NCBI GenBank assembly: GCA_038848185.1
Contig: JAWCNV010000001.1
Location: 1 to 64,000, forward strand
Direction: 5' to 3'
Length of the DNA: 64,000 nt
Origin: JAAOZP01 sp038848185
GTDB taxonomy: Archaea > Thermoproteota > EX4484-205 > JAAOZP01
Shown: piece after piece, positions 24,078 through 32,087 of the stretch
How the letters are laid out: the number at the start of each line of letters is the position of its first letter
Numbering within the stretch: the stretch's first letter is position 1
Made by a program: the position numbers and the translations under genes
The notes under the pieces: generated by a model
The model's database searches: none
What the model saw: the letters and a program-made list of their open reading frames with translations, nothing else
What the model was told of the DNA's origin: nothing

Positions 24078-24872
24078 ATGTCTACCTCACCTCATCTCCA
24101 AATGTCAGCTGCAAGGAGGGTAGTGACAATAGGGCTTTGCGCAGCGCTTTACACAGTCATAGGTATAGCTACCTTCCTAGGAGTCTTCACCCCAGTCATA
24201 GGTGTGGTAAGATTCTGGCCGGCTGTATTCGTACCAGCAATATTCTCTATGCTTTTCGGCCCATTGGTGGGGGGTACGGGTGCAGCAATAGGAATATTCC
24301 TTAGCGACCTGTACACTTTCTACGCTACAGGCCAGACAAACCCTCTGTTAAGCCTTATTGCAGGAGTCCCATCCAACTTCCTAGGATTCTACATACTAGG
24401 TAGAATAGGCAGGTCTAAAGAGAACTGGAAGGGTTTAAAGGCTGCAATACCGTTAATACTACTTGCAGTTTCTGCATTCGGTCCTTTTTTGTATGTTGAA
24501 TACATGATTTCAATGGGAATAGTTGACGCAAGTGTAAGATGGGTTTCAACAGTTCTTCTCGTCTTCGCAATAGTGGTCTTGATACTGGGGTTAGTGGCGG
24601 CTAAGCTTAGGAAGAAGTATCTCGACTATTATGTTGGAGGAACACTTGGGCTCCTATTTGGAGGCTTATGGATAGGTTTAGGCATATGGTTTTACAGCCA
24701 GCTCTTCGGCCTCCCGATAACTGGAGATAGAATAGATCTAGCCATGGCGGTATGCTATTTTCTATGGGTTTTCGGAACAGAGATCCCTTTCATACTGGTG
24801 GTGCCCCCAATACTTGACGTAATCTACAGGGTTTACCCCTTCCTCAAACCCGCTGAGAAAACTTTCGAGTAG
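24078..24872 (+). CDS. ECF-type transporter substrate-binding (S) component-like membrane protein
   Basis: The 264-residue protein has about six membrane helices. The N-terminal region (RRVVTIGLCAALYTVIG and FWPAVFVPAIFSMLFGPLVGGTGAAIG) shows the ALYxxxG and glycine-rich second helix pattern of ECF S-components such as those for vitamins and queuosine precursors. A second half repeats a similar hydrophobic layout. The gene directly precedes a type II pantothenate kinase-like gene, so pantothenate or a related precursor is a reasonable substrate; this is inference. The energising EcfA/EcfT subunits are not in the window. Confidence 0.68.
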   Translation: MSTSPHLQMSAARRVVTIGLCAALYTVIGIATFLGVFTPVIGVVRFWPAVFVPAIFSMLFGPLVGGTGAAIGIFLSDLYTFYATGQTNPLLSLIAGVPSNFLGFYILGRIGRSKENWKGLKAAIPLILLAVSAFGPFLYVEYMISMGIVDASVRWVSTVLLVFAIVVLILGLVAAKLRKKYLDYYVGGTLGLLFGGLWIGLGIWFYSQLFGLPITGDRIDLAMAVCYFLWVFGTEIPFILVVPPILDVIYRVYPFLKPAEKTFE

Positions 24873-24927
24873 TCTAAGGTTTAAAGGTGAAAGGTTAAAA
24901 TTTCTCTCTTCCATGTTCTTCTGAAGG

Positions 24928-25764
24928 TTGAAGGTTGCCGTAGGCATAGATGTAGGTGGTTCAACGACTAAAGCAGTAGCGTTAAAGGGTAAGGATATTC
25001 TCGGCGTCAGCGAAATGCCTTCATCAGACCCTCTTGCCACCTCAATAGGGCTTCTAGGGAAACTCGTAGTAATGATGGGGTATTCTCTGCAGGATGTTGA
25101 CGTGATTGCTCTTGCAGGTGGAAGAAGCAGCCAGCTTCCCGACAACATACTGGGTCTACGGGTTGTAAAGGTTAACGAGATTAAGGCTGCGGGCACAGGC
25201 GGCGTAGTTTTAACCAATCTCGACGAAGCACTGGTTGTAAGCATGGGCACGGGGACAGCGTTGATCGAAGTCAGGAACGGTGGGAAAACCATAAGGCATG
25301 TTGGAGGAACAGGTGTGGGCGGGGGCACCCTAATAGGGTTGTCCAGGAAGATGCTTGGAGTTTCCAGCGTAAGTGTTCTTGTTGAAATGGCTGAGAAAGG
25401 TGACTCTAAGAGGGTTGACTTGACAGTGGGGGACATAGTGGGTGATGGGATAGGCATGCTTTCAGCAGATATGACTGCCTCCAACCTCGGCAGGGTCGGG
25501 GATACTTCAAGCATTGAAGACTTGGCTGCAGGCATAACGAACCTTGTTGGGGAAGTAATATCTTCAGTAGCCTACTTGGCTGCTTCAAAGCTTGGGCTTG
25601 AGGACCGGGTTATTCTAGTTGGGAGAATCGCGAAGCTGCCGCCTGTTCTGAAAAGCATTCAGAGGACTCTTTCAAGCTTCGGGGTTAAGCCCATAGTTCC
25701 TAAGCTGCCTGAGTATGCGGTGGCTGTTGGAGCAGGATACATGGTTTCGATAGGGGAAGGTTGA
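24928..25764 (+). CDS. Type II pantothenate kinase-like ASKHA kinase
   Basis: The 278-residue protein starts at TTG 24928. It shows the ASKHA phosphate-1 motif GIDVGGSTTKAV (6-17), VSMGTGTALIEV (about 109-120) and RHVGGTGVGGGTLIGLSRKM (about 128-147). The last is the signature of type II pantothenate kinases (CoaW/fumble family), which phosphorylate pantothenate at the start of coenzyme A synthesis. Archaea usually make phosphopantothenate from pantoate by pantoate kinase, so a type II enzyme would be unusual and may serve salvage. A BadF-type kinase is an alternative. It lies 55 bases after the S-component gene and one base before the dUTPase-like gene. Confidence 0.7.
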   Translation: MKVAVGIDVGGSTTKAVALKGKDILGVSEMPSSDPLATSIGLLGKLVVMMGYSLQDVDVIALAGGRSSQLPDNILGLRVVKVNEIKAAGTGGVVLTNLDEALVVSMGTGTALIEVRNGGKTIRHVGGTGVGGGTLIGLSRKMLGVSSVSVLVEMAEKGDSKRVDLTVGDIVGDGIGMLSADMTASNLGRVGDTSSIEDLAAGITNLVGEVISSVAYLAASKLGLEDRVILVGRIAKLPPVLKSIQRTLSSFGVKPIVPKLPEYAVAVGAGYMVSIGEG

Positions 25765-25765
25765 G

Positions 25766-26275
25766 ATGCCGGCCGTATCGGGTAAAAAGATTGTTGAAAT
25801 GGGTGTTGTGGAAGGGTTACGGAACATTGATGAACAGGTTCAGCCCGCCGGTGTCGACCTGACGCTTAGCAGAGTTGAGATACTTACGGAGAGAGGCGAG
25901 ATAAGTGTTGAACCAAGGTTTTCCAAGGGGGTTAATGTTCTTCCAAACAAGGGGTTCTACGAGCTTCCGCAGGGAAGCTATAGAGTGACCTACCATGAGA
26001 TTGTGAATATTCCTGCAGGCTACATTGGTCTACTGATGCCTAGGTCAAGCCTCCTTAGGAACGGTGCAACAATATACACGGCTGTCTGGGATCCTGGTTA
26101 CAGGGGTAGGGGAATGGGTCTGATGGTTGTCTTCAACAGGCAGGGCATTAGGGTTGCTGAGGATTCTAGGGTTGCTCAACTCATACTACTTAGCGCCGAG
26201 GATTCTACTGGGCTCTACAAGGGAAGATTCCTCGGCGAGAACATCAATAACCCGGAGCGCTCCGGAATCTACTAG
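25766..26275 (+). CDS. dut: dCTP deaminase/dUTPase superfamily protein, probably dUTPase
   Basis: The 169-residue protein has the trimeric dUTPase/dCTP deaminase fold: QPAGVDLTLSRVEIL (about 27-41), IGLLMPRSSLLRNG (about 87-100), YTAVWDPGYRGRG (about 104-116) and VVFNRQG, ending in RVAQLILL. The VWDPGYRG motif carries the Asp of dUTPase. The strand after it reads MGLMVVFN, without the Glu that dCTP deaminases use for catalysis, so hydrolysis of dUTP to dUMP, keeping uracil out of DNA, is more likely than deamination. Length fits archaeal members. It follows the pantothenate kinase-like gene by one base (TGAGATG). Confidence 0.82.
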   Translation: MPAVSGKKIVEMGVVEGLRNIDEQVQPAGVDLTLSRVEILTERGEISVEPRFSKGVNVLPNKGFYELPQGSYRVTYHEIVNIPAGYIGLLMPRSSLLRNGATIYTAVWDPGYRGRGMGLMVVFNRQGIRVAEDSRVAQLILLSAEDSTGLYKGRFLGENINNPERSGIY

Positions 26276-26330
26276 AAGTAGAAAATATTTTGACGCTTAA
26301 TAACGCGTATAAGTTTTTATATCGCTGGAT

Positions 26331-27392
26331 GTGAATGTAGGCGATGCGCGATTGACTAAGAAAATTGTTGTGATCAGGGGAGACGGAACAGGGCCCGAGC
26401 TGACTGAGGCTGCGATGAAAGTCATGGAAAGCATTGGAGCAACTGACCGAATGGAGTTCCTGATCAAGGATGCCGGCTCAGAATGGTGGCAGAAGCATGG
26501 CGGAGCAACATACTTCCCTGACGAGACATGGGAGGCTTTGAGGGATAGCGATGCCTGCTATAAGGCGCCTGTAACAACCCTCCCGGATCCTCATACTCCT
26601 AAGAGCGTTGCAGTCACAATAAGGCAGACATTCAACCTTTATGCTAATGTTAGGCCAGTTAAAACCTTCAGAGGACGGGAAGGACCACTTGGCCCAGTGG
26701 ACATGCTTTTCATAAGAGAAGGCACTGAGGGACTCTACGTAGGCATAGAGTTCATGGTTTCGGATGAAATCGGGGTGGCGATAAGGAAGATATCTCGGGC
26801 TGCTTCGGAGAAGGTTGCAAGATTCGCATTCGAACAGGCTAAGCTTAGAGGATGGCGAAAAGTCATAGTTATTAACAAGGCTAATATTCTCAAGCTGACA
26901 GACGGTGGAATCTTCGTCCCCACCGTTATGAAGGTCAGCGGGGGTTACTCTGGAATGGATGTTGAAAGCTACTTCGTCGACAACTTCGCCCAGCAACTCG
27001 TCAAGAATCCCCAGAGGTTCAACCAGAACGTTATCGTAGGCACAAACCTCTTCATGGATATCCTTACTGAGGAGGCCTCAGCCCTAATAGGCAACATTGG
27101 TCTAGTGTATTCGGCGAACTTCGGAGACAACTACGCAATGTTTGAGCCCGCCCACGGAAGCGCCCCTAAATATAAGGGTCTGAACAAGGTTAACCCAACA
27201 GCGATGATACTTGCCGGAGCATGGATGCTCGACTACCTTGGTGAGAAAGATCTTTCTAAAGCGGTTTTCGAAGCAACTGAGGAAGTCATAGCTGAAAACA
27301 AGGTTGTCACATATGACCTCGGTGGTTCAGCCTCAACCCAACAGATGGCTGAGGAAATAGCTAGGAAGGCTGTAGAGAAGCTTAGGAAATAA
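26331..27392 (+). CDS. Isocitrate/isopropylmalate dehydrogenase family, probably homoisocitrate dehydrogenase
   Basis: The 353-residue beta-decarboxylating dehydrogenase shows VVIRGDGTGPELT near the start, the substrate-binding stretch RQTFNLYANVRPVKTF (about 98-113), IREGTEGLYVGIEF (about 127-140), NKANILKLTDG (about 184-194), the metal-binding NLFMDILTEEAS (about 238-249) and PAHGSAPKYKG. Isopropylmalate dehydrogenases normally have TGGIY where this has TEGLY, the form seen in isocitrate and homoisocitrate dehydrogenases. With the LeuCD-type and homocitrate-synthase-like genes nearby, homoisocitrate to 2-oxoadipate is the favoured reaction. Start: GTG 26331 is only about 13 bases from the TATA-like TTTTTATA (26314-26321); TTG 26352 may be the real start. 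Confidence 0.8.
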   Translation: MNVGDARLTKKIVVIRGDGTGPELTEAAMKVMESIGATDRMEFLIKDAGSEWWQKHGGATYFPDETWEALRDSDACYKAPVTTLPDPHTPKSVAVTIRQTFNLYANVRPVKTFRGREGPLGPVDMLFIREGTEGLYVGIEFMVSDEIGVAIRKISRAASEKVARFAFEQAKLRGWRKVIVINKANILKLTDGGIFVPTVMKVSGGYSGMDVESYFVDNFAQQLVKNPQRFNQNVIVGTNLFMDILTEEASALIGNIGLVYSANFGDNYAMFEPAHGSAPKYKGLNKVNPTAMILAGAWMLDYLGEKDLSKAVFEATEEVIAENKVVTYDLGGSASTQQMAEEIARKAVEKLRK

Positions 27393-27393
27393 G

Positions 27394-27825
27394 CTAAACA
27401 GTTATTATCATTTTAAAAATCCTATCTTTCATGAAGACAGTCTCTACTAGGCCAACTATTGTTGTGATGGATGAAACAATAATTGTTGCGAGGTGAAATG
27501 CTTCGAATGGCGTAGATTGAGTAGCACTTAATAGAGTCGCAAGACCGATATTACCTAGTATTGATAGTGTAAAAATTAAAAGGATTGCAATAAAGTATTT
27601 CTGTGGTATTATGAGCCCATTAAAAATCATAATGTAACATAATGACAAGCCTAGGATGATTGATAGAATGAAAAGCAATGCTACTGAAGAGTATGTGCTG
27701 CTTGGAATGTCCGGCACCGCTATCAATACAGCTAGAAAATTTAAAAGAAACATTATGTAACACAATCCTATTCCCAATTTTTTTACAATCCCCTCGATAC
27801 TTATGGCTTGAAAGCACTTTTCCAT
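27394..27825 (-). CDS. Four-helix membrane protein of unknown function
   Basis: The 143-residue protein has four hydrophobic helices (about 16-37, 46-68, 76-98 and 110-133) and few other features. No family is recognised. It sits between the dehydrogenase and the LeuD-type gene, convergent with the former. It may be an orphan insertion into the amino-acid cluster; its A/T-rich 5' region supports its own promoter. Confidence 0.5.
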   Translation of the reverse strand: MEKCFQAISIEGIVKKLGIGLCYIMFLLNFLAVLIAVPDIPSSTYSSVALLFILSIILGLSLCYIMIFNGLIIPQKYFIAILLIFTLSILGNIGLATLLSATQSTPFEAFHLATIIVSSITTIVGLVETVFMKDRIFKMIITV

Positions 27826-27941
27826 TCTTTAGCTTCACTTTAATTTGATATTATCGGTTAAATTTATATTTTTTATAATGCATAAACAACAATACAATTT
27901 TTATTCGTTCTTCGATGAGGTAAACTAAAACTTTTTTTAGC

Positions 27942-28433
27942 TTAAACTCTGTTTTTCCTATAGGAAGCAAGCCCTCCTGCTTTCATCAAGTTCATTATAA
28001 AGTCTGGGTAGGGTAAGAACTTCAATTCAACTCCCGTTGTTTCGTTTCTGACGATGCCTTTCTCAAAGTCTATCAGAGCTACGTCTCCCTGTTTGAAGTT
28101 CTTATTAACATCTTTAACCTCTATGACGGGTAGCCCAACGTTTATGGCGTTCCTGAAGAATATTCTGGCGAAGGAGCATGCCACTATGGCTGATATCCCA
28201 GCTTCCTTGATTACTCTCGGAGCGTGCTCTCTGCTTGAACCCATTCCAAAGTTTCTCCCCGCTATAACAATGTCTCCCTTAGATATTTTAGATGCCAGCG
28301 TCGGGTCAAGGTCTTCGAAAACGTGTTTCGCAAGCTCCTTGAAGTCTCCTGTTCTAAACTTGTATTTCGCAGGTATTATTACATCAGTGTTAATATGGTC
28401 TCCCAAGATCCAGACTTTTCCTCTTAAGATCAT
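27942..28433 (-). CDS. lysU: LeuD/LysU-type small subunit of isopropylmalate isomerase or homoaconitase
   Basis: The 163-residue protein is the swivelling small subunit of a two-part aconitase-family enzyme. HINTDVIIPAKYKFRTGDF (13-31), GRNFGMGSSREHAPRVIK (about 59-76) and CSFARIFFRNAINVGLP (about 86-102) are clear. The substrate loop after IIPA reads YKFRT with Arg27. In the methanogen enzymes, YLRT with an Arg marks the homoaconitase subunit, whereas isopropylmalate isomerase has a hydrophobic residue there. This favours homoaconitase in lysine synthesis. The call depends on that loop and is moderately sure. It starts seven bases after the large subunit gene. Confidence 0.85.
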   Translation of the reverse strand: MILRGKVWILGDHINTDVIIPAKYKFRTGDFKELAKHVFEDLDPTLASKISKGDIVIAGRNFGMGSSREHAPRVIKEAGISAIVACSFARIFFRNAINVGLPVIEVKDVNKNFKQGDVALIDFEKGIVRNETTGVELKFLPYPDFIMNLMKAGGLASYRKNRV

Positions 28434-28440
28434 TTTGTTG

Positions 28441-29700
28441 TTAACCTCCTATAAGCTTCTTGGGGTCTGTTATAACTCCTTCGGCAGCTGAGGCTGCTGC
28501 CGTCGCTGGGCTGGCTAAGTATATGCTTGACTCGGGGTTTCCCATCCTGCCCTTGAAGTTCCTGTTGGAGGTTGAGACCGCTACCTCTCCTGACCCAAGT
28601 ATTCCGAAGTGTACTCCTAGGCAGGGGCCGCATGTGCTATGGGTCACTGTGCATCCTGCTGAAATAAGCTTGTCTATAATCCCGTTCTTGAGGAGATTCA
28701 GGAATACTCTTCTTGAGGCGGGTATGGCTATGCATCTGACCCCCTTCTTAACACCCTTCTTTGAAAGTATTTTCGCGGCCATTTCAAAGTCTTCCTCCCT
28801 GCCGTTGGTGCAGGAGCCTATGAAAACCTGATTGACTTCCAGTCCCTCAAGCTCCTTAACGGGCTTAACGTTGTCAACATTGTGGGGTGCTGCTACCACG
28901 GGTTCAAGCTCGTCAAGCTTGTAGCTGAGGCTCATAGCGTACTCAGCGTTCCCGTCAGGCTTGAAGATGTTCTTGTCCTTCAAACCACTCGTGTCAACAT
29001 GCTTCATCGTTACTTCATCTAACGGGAAGATGCCGTTCTTAGCCCCCATCTCGACAACCATGTTGCACATCGTCATCCTGCTGGCCATTGACAGTGTTTT
29101 CACACCGTCTCCCTGAAACTCTGCACTCATGTAGGTTGCACCGTCAGCACCAACATCCCCTATTATCCTTAGTATTAAATCCTTGGACATTACTCCAAGT
29201 TTGAAGCTTCCATTTAGAGACACCTTCATTGACTCCGGCACCTTGAACCAGAGTTTTCCAGAGGTCATTACTTCTGCGAAGTCTGTTGAGCCTATTCCTG
29301 TTGCGAAAAGGCTGAAGGCACCCAAGGTCACAGTGTGAGAGTCTGCGCCAACTATAAACATGCCTGGCTTAAGATTCTCGTTCTCAGGTATGACTTGATG
29401 GCATATTCCTTCCCCAACATCATACGTTTTTATGCTGTTCTCCTTAGCGAAGCCTCTGAGCTTAAGCTGAAGGTTTGAAGCACCCTCATTAGGACTTGGG
29501 GAAGCATGGTCTATGACGAACCTTATCTTCGAAGAATCCTTAATCCTGTTTGAACCCAGTTCTTTGAAAGCATCTATCGCTAGGGGGCCTGTGCCATCAT
29601 GTGCGTAAGCCAAATCGATGTCTACAACTACTATTTCACCGGGCTTCACCGGTTTCCCAAGCCTGTTTCTGAACAGTTTCTGAACTATCGTCTCGCCCAT
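28441..29700 (-). CDS. lysT: LeuC/LysT-type large subunit of isopropylmalate isomerase or homoaconitase
   Basis: The 419-residue protein is the iron-sulfur large subunit of the LeuC/homoaconitase family. It has VDIDLAYAHDGTGP (27-40), VIDHASPSPNEGAS (about 63-76), GADSHTVTLGAFSLFATGIGSTD, and the [4Fe-4S] cysteines in FIGSCTNGREED and HSTCGPCLGVHFG. Length is right for the archaeal two-subunit type. Together with the small subunit just downstream it isomerises homocitrate to homoisocitrate or isopropylmalate to its isomer; context and the small subunit loop favour the former. A calcineurin-like phosphoesterase gene lies upstream on the same strand. Confidence 0.88.
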   Translation of the reverse strand: MGETIVQKLFRNRLGKPVKPGEIVVVDIDLAYAHDGTGPLAIDAFKELGSNRIKDSSKIRFVIDHASPSPNEGASNLQLKLRGFAKENSIKTYDVGEGICHQVIPENENLKPGMFIVGADSHTVTLGAFSLFATGIGSTDFAEVMTSGKLWFKVPESMKVSLNGSFKLGVMSKDLILRIIGDVGADGATYMSAEFQGDGVKTLSMASRMTMCNMVVEMGAKNGIFPLDEVTMKHVDTSGLKDKNIFKPDGNAEYAMSLSYKLDELEPVVAAPHNVDNVKPVKELEGLEVNQVFIGSCTNGREEDFEMAAKILSKKGVKKGVRCIAIPASRRVFLNLLKNGIIDKLISAGCTVTHSTCGPCLGVHFGILGSGEVAVSTSNRNFKGRMGNPESSIYLASPATAAASAAEGVITDPKKLIGG

Positions 29701-29744
29701 TTCTCAGCCCCTTTGGAAGATGCTTTATATAAGATTTTGCCTGA

Positions 29745-30239
29745 TTAGAACTCCACTATTTCTGCTTCATGCTTAGAGGAATCGTATAGTGCAACAGTCG
29801 ATTTCCCAGTCAGGTATCCGCATGCCTCGCCAGGGTTAACCCAGAGAACCTCACCTATTTTCCTTAAACTCGGCTCATGAGTGTGCCCTGCCACTATCAA
29901 GTCAAACATTTTTTTGCTTGCTATCTCATCAATCAGCTTTAAATCCTCACCGTGTAACATTAATGTTTTCTTACCATCTAATTCTAGTATTGCAGCAGGC
30001 CAGTAGAATTGAGCACTTATCTCAGAAAACATTCTTTGAAGATTACTTCTATCACCATCATTATTCCCATATACGAGTATTAGCTTCGCCCTGCACTCTT
30101 TGAATTTTCTGACTGTAAATGGACTTATGACGTCACCAGCGTGGAGTACCATATTCACGTTCTTTTCGTTGAAGAAGGCTACTGCTTTCTCAATCATCTT
30201 CAAATGGTCATGAGTATCACTTATCAAACCAATTAGCAT
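29745..30239 (-). CDS. YfcE/MJ0936-type metallophosphoesterase
   Basis: The 164-residue protein carries the calcineurin-like motifs in order: LISDTHDH (5-12), LHAGDVIS (31-38), VYGNNDGD (56-63), LHGED (93-97) and VAGHTHEPS (116-124). This is the small archaeal and bacterial phosphodiesterase class (YfcE, MJ0936) active on model phosphodiesters in vitro with divalent metal ions. Natural substrate is unknown. It lies between the homocitrate synthase-like and LeuC-type genes, on their strand, and may simply share their transcript. Confidence 0.88.
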   Translation of the reverse strand: MLIGLISDTHDHLKMIEKAVAFFNEKNVNMVLHAGDVISPFTVRKFKECRAKLILVYGNNDGDRSNLQRMFSEISAQFYWPAAILELDGKKTLMLHGEDLKLIDEIASKKMFDLIVAGHTHEPSLRKIGEVLWVNPGEACGYLTGKSTVALYDSSKHEAEIVEF

Positions 30240-30328
30240 GAGAGTAAAGATGGCTCAATGTCTAATTTAACCTTTTTCACTTTAAACATTCGGAGCTTTT
30301 AAAATAATCATGATTCTGGTTCCATAGA

Positions 30329-31762
30329 TTATTTTATCTTCTTCCCTGTTATCAGCGTTTCTGTTCTCAAAACCCCCTTAGCTCTTCTAAAACTGTTAAC
30401 AACATTATCCAGCTCCTTCAGGCTTGAAACCTCGTCGACTCTAACAATATAGTCGAAGGAGGAGCCCCATATTTCAATTATCTCTGTAACCTTCTTATCT
30501 CCTGAGAGTAGCTCTTTGCAGAAGTCTTCGAAATCCTTGTCTCCCATGCTTTCAACATCCACGAGTATTTGGGCTGAAAGGCTCTCCGGCAGAGTTATCT
30601 CAACGAGCCCCGTCTTGTTAAGGGCTTCAGCTATAATGATGTTTTCAAGAGCCGATGCTCCTCTACCGTGCAAAAGGTATGCTGACTTAATCCTGTCCCT
30701 TATCTCTTCAAAAGTTTTCTCGTCAAGCTCCTCGGTTTTCACACCCTTCTTCTTCAAGGCTGCTTTCACACCTTCGCTTCCAACCATCGGCCCCAAGGCG
30801 AAACCGCTCTCCCTTCCAACTATGCTTGCGTCGAAAGCTTGGTATGTCAACGGGTCTCTGAAGGCTGCCTTCTGATGTGTTCCGGCAGTATGGGTGAAGA
30901 CGTTTCTCCCTGAAACCGGATTGTTAGAAGGTATCTCCATCCCCGAGATCTTGCTAACGTATTCGGAAAGCCTAAGCAGGTTAGCTAAATCATATTCGTA
31001 TCCGAACCTAACCTTCATCCATGTGGCTAAGACAAGTATATCTGGTATGCCTGCTCTCTCCCCCAAGCTATTGATAGTGCCATGGAGTATCTTTGCGCCA
31101 CTCATCCAGGCCTCTAACGTGTTCACGAGAGCCATGCCCATGTCATTATGGAAATGTGCTTCTATCATGCTTTTCGAACCATTTTCTCTTAGAAACCTGC
31201 TTATCTCCCCGTATATTCTTCTAACGTCTGTTGGAGAGGCTCCGCCTGAAGTATCTGGGAGGCTTATGGAGTCTGCTCCTGCCTCAACAGCCTTCTCGAC
31301 AACCTGCTTCAGGAAAACTGGATCAGCCCTGAAAGCATCCTCTGCTGTGTACCTTACTCTATATCCTTTGTTCTTAGCATACCTGATGGTCTTAGGAACC
31401 TGCGCTAAAACAAACTCTCTCTTATTCTCTATCCTCTCAAATTTCGCATCTAAATGCCTGTCAGCAGGGGAAAGATAAAGCGCAATCCATTCGATACCTT
31501 CAGGAACCGTGTCCACATCAGACTCAAGAGCTCTGCAATGAGCTACTTTCAAGGTTTTAGTCTCCAGCCGGCTTAACTCCTCCACTATTTTTCTCTCGCC
31601 TTCACCAGTATAGGGTGATCCTATTTCAACAAGCTCTATGCCTGTCTTGTCGAGTTCTCGTATTATTGTTATCCTCTCCTCTAAGGTGAAGTATATCCCA
31701 GGGGTCTGAAGACCCTCTCTCAGCGTAGTGTCCAGTAATAGAGGCTTCTCCAAATTCTGCAT
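30329..31762 (-). CDS. lysS: Homocitrate synthase-like enzyme with C-terminal RAM-like domain
   Basis: The 477-residue protein is a DRE-TIM metalloenzyme of the 2-isopropylmalate/homocitrate synthase family. LLDTTLREGLQTPGIYF (8-24), the metal-binding HFHNDMG (about 202-208), the GTINSLGERAGIPD stretch and THTAGTHQKA are visible. After the usual communication region, the last roughly 75 residues (VTEIIEIWGSSFDYIVRVDEVSSLKELDNVVNSF and on) look like an Lrp/AsnC-type RAM domain. Such a C-terminal RAM-like domain is known in crenarchaeal homocitrate synthases and suggests lysine feedback control. It condenses 2-oxoglutarate and acetyl-CoA to homocitrate in the aminoadipate route, by inference from the neighbouring isomerase and dehydrogenase. 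Isopropylmalate synthase is the alternative. Confidence 0.82.
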   Translation of the reverse strand: MQNLEKPLLLDTTLREGLQTPGIYFTLEERITIIRELDKTGIELVEIGSPYTGEGERKIVEELSRLETKTLKVAHCRALESDVDTVPEGIEWIALYLSPADRHLDAKFERIENKREFVLAQVPKTIRYAKNKGYRVRYTAEDAFRADPVFLKQVVEKAVEAGADSISLPDTSGGASPTDVRRIYGEISRFLRENGSKSMIEAHFHNDMGMALVNTLEAWMSGAKILHGTINSLGERAGIPDILVLATWMKVRFGYEYDLANLLRLSEYVSKISGMEIPSNNPVSGRNVFTHTAGTHQKAAFRDPLTYQAFDASIVGRESGFALGPMVGSEGVKAALKKKGVKTEELDEKTFEEIRDRIKSAYLLHGRGASALENIIIAEALNKTGLVEITLPESLSAQILVDVESMGDKDFEDFCKELLSGDKKVTEIIEIWGSSFDYIVRVDEVSSLKELDNVVNSFRRAKGVLRTETLITGKKIK

Positions 31763-31805
31763 ACGGAGATTTAAACAATTATCAGGGTTTAAAAAGATTC
31801 ACTGC

Positions 31806-32081
31806 TTAATAGACAATTATCTTAGACTCCTCATCTATGGTTCTGATTAACTCAATAATCTTCTCAACCAGCTTGCGAGACTCGTCCAACCATTCAAACT
31901 CCCTGATAAGAATGGTCTTATCCGTTGGCTGGAGAAGTATTAAGCATAGAAACCTATTTCCATAAGCAACCAAATATTCGTAGCCGTGTATTCTCGCAGA
32001 GAAACCACTATTTCTGATAAGCCAAGCCAGCCTAAGCCTATTCTCAGGAAAAATGAAGGGGGATTTCGCTGCTTGCCGCAT
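31806..32081 (-). CDS. Small protein of unknown function downstream of the tRNA thiolation genes
   Basis: The 91-residue protein has a mixed alpha/beta pattern (FPENRLRLAWLIRNSGFSARIHGYEYLVAY, then LCLILLQP and a helical end). I do not recognise a family. It begins six bases after the thiolation enzyme gene, so it shares that message and may be functionally tied to it, which is inference only. Confidence 0.55.
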   Translation of the reverse strand: MRQAAKSPFIFPENRLRLAWLIRNSGFSARIHGYEYLVAYGNRFLCLILLQPTDKTILIREFEWLDESRKLVEKIIELIRTIDEESKIIVY

Positions 32082-32087
32082 TGATTC

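Noticed and set aside
24762..25535. Long 257-residue open frame on the minus strand opposite the pantothenate kinase-like gene
   Set aside because: Its translation is low-complexity (Ser, Pro, Thr rich) with no family pattern, and it lies wholly over a gene with clear kinase motifs.
30894..31478. 194-residue plus-strand frame inside the homocitrate synthase-like gene
   Set aside because: Shadow frame with no domain; the real gene has TIM-barrel motifs on the minus strand.
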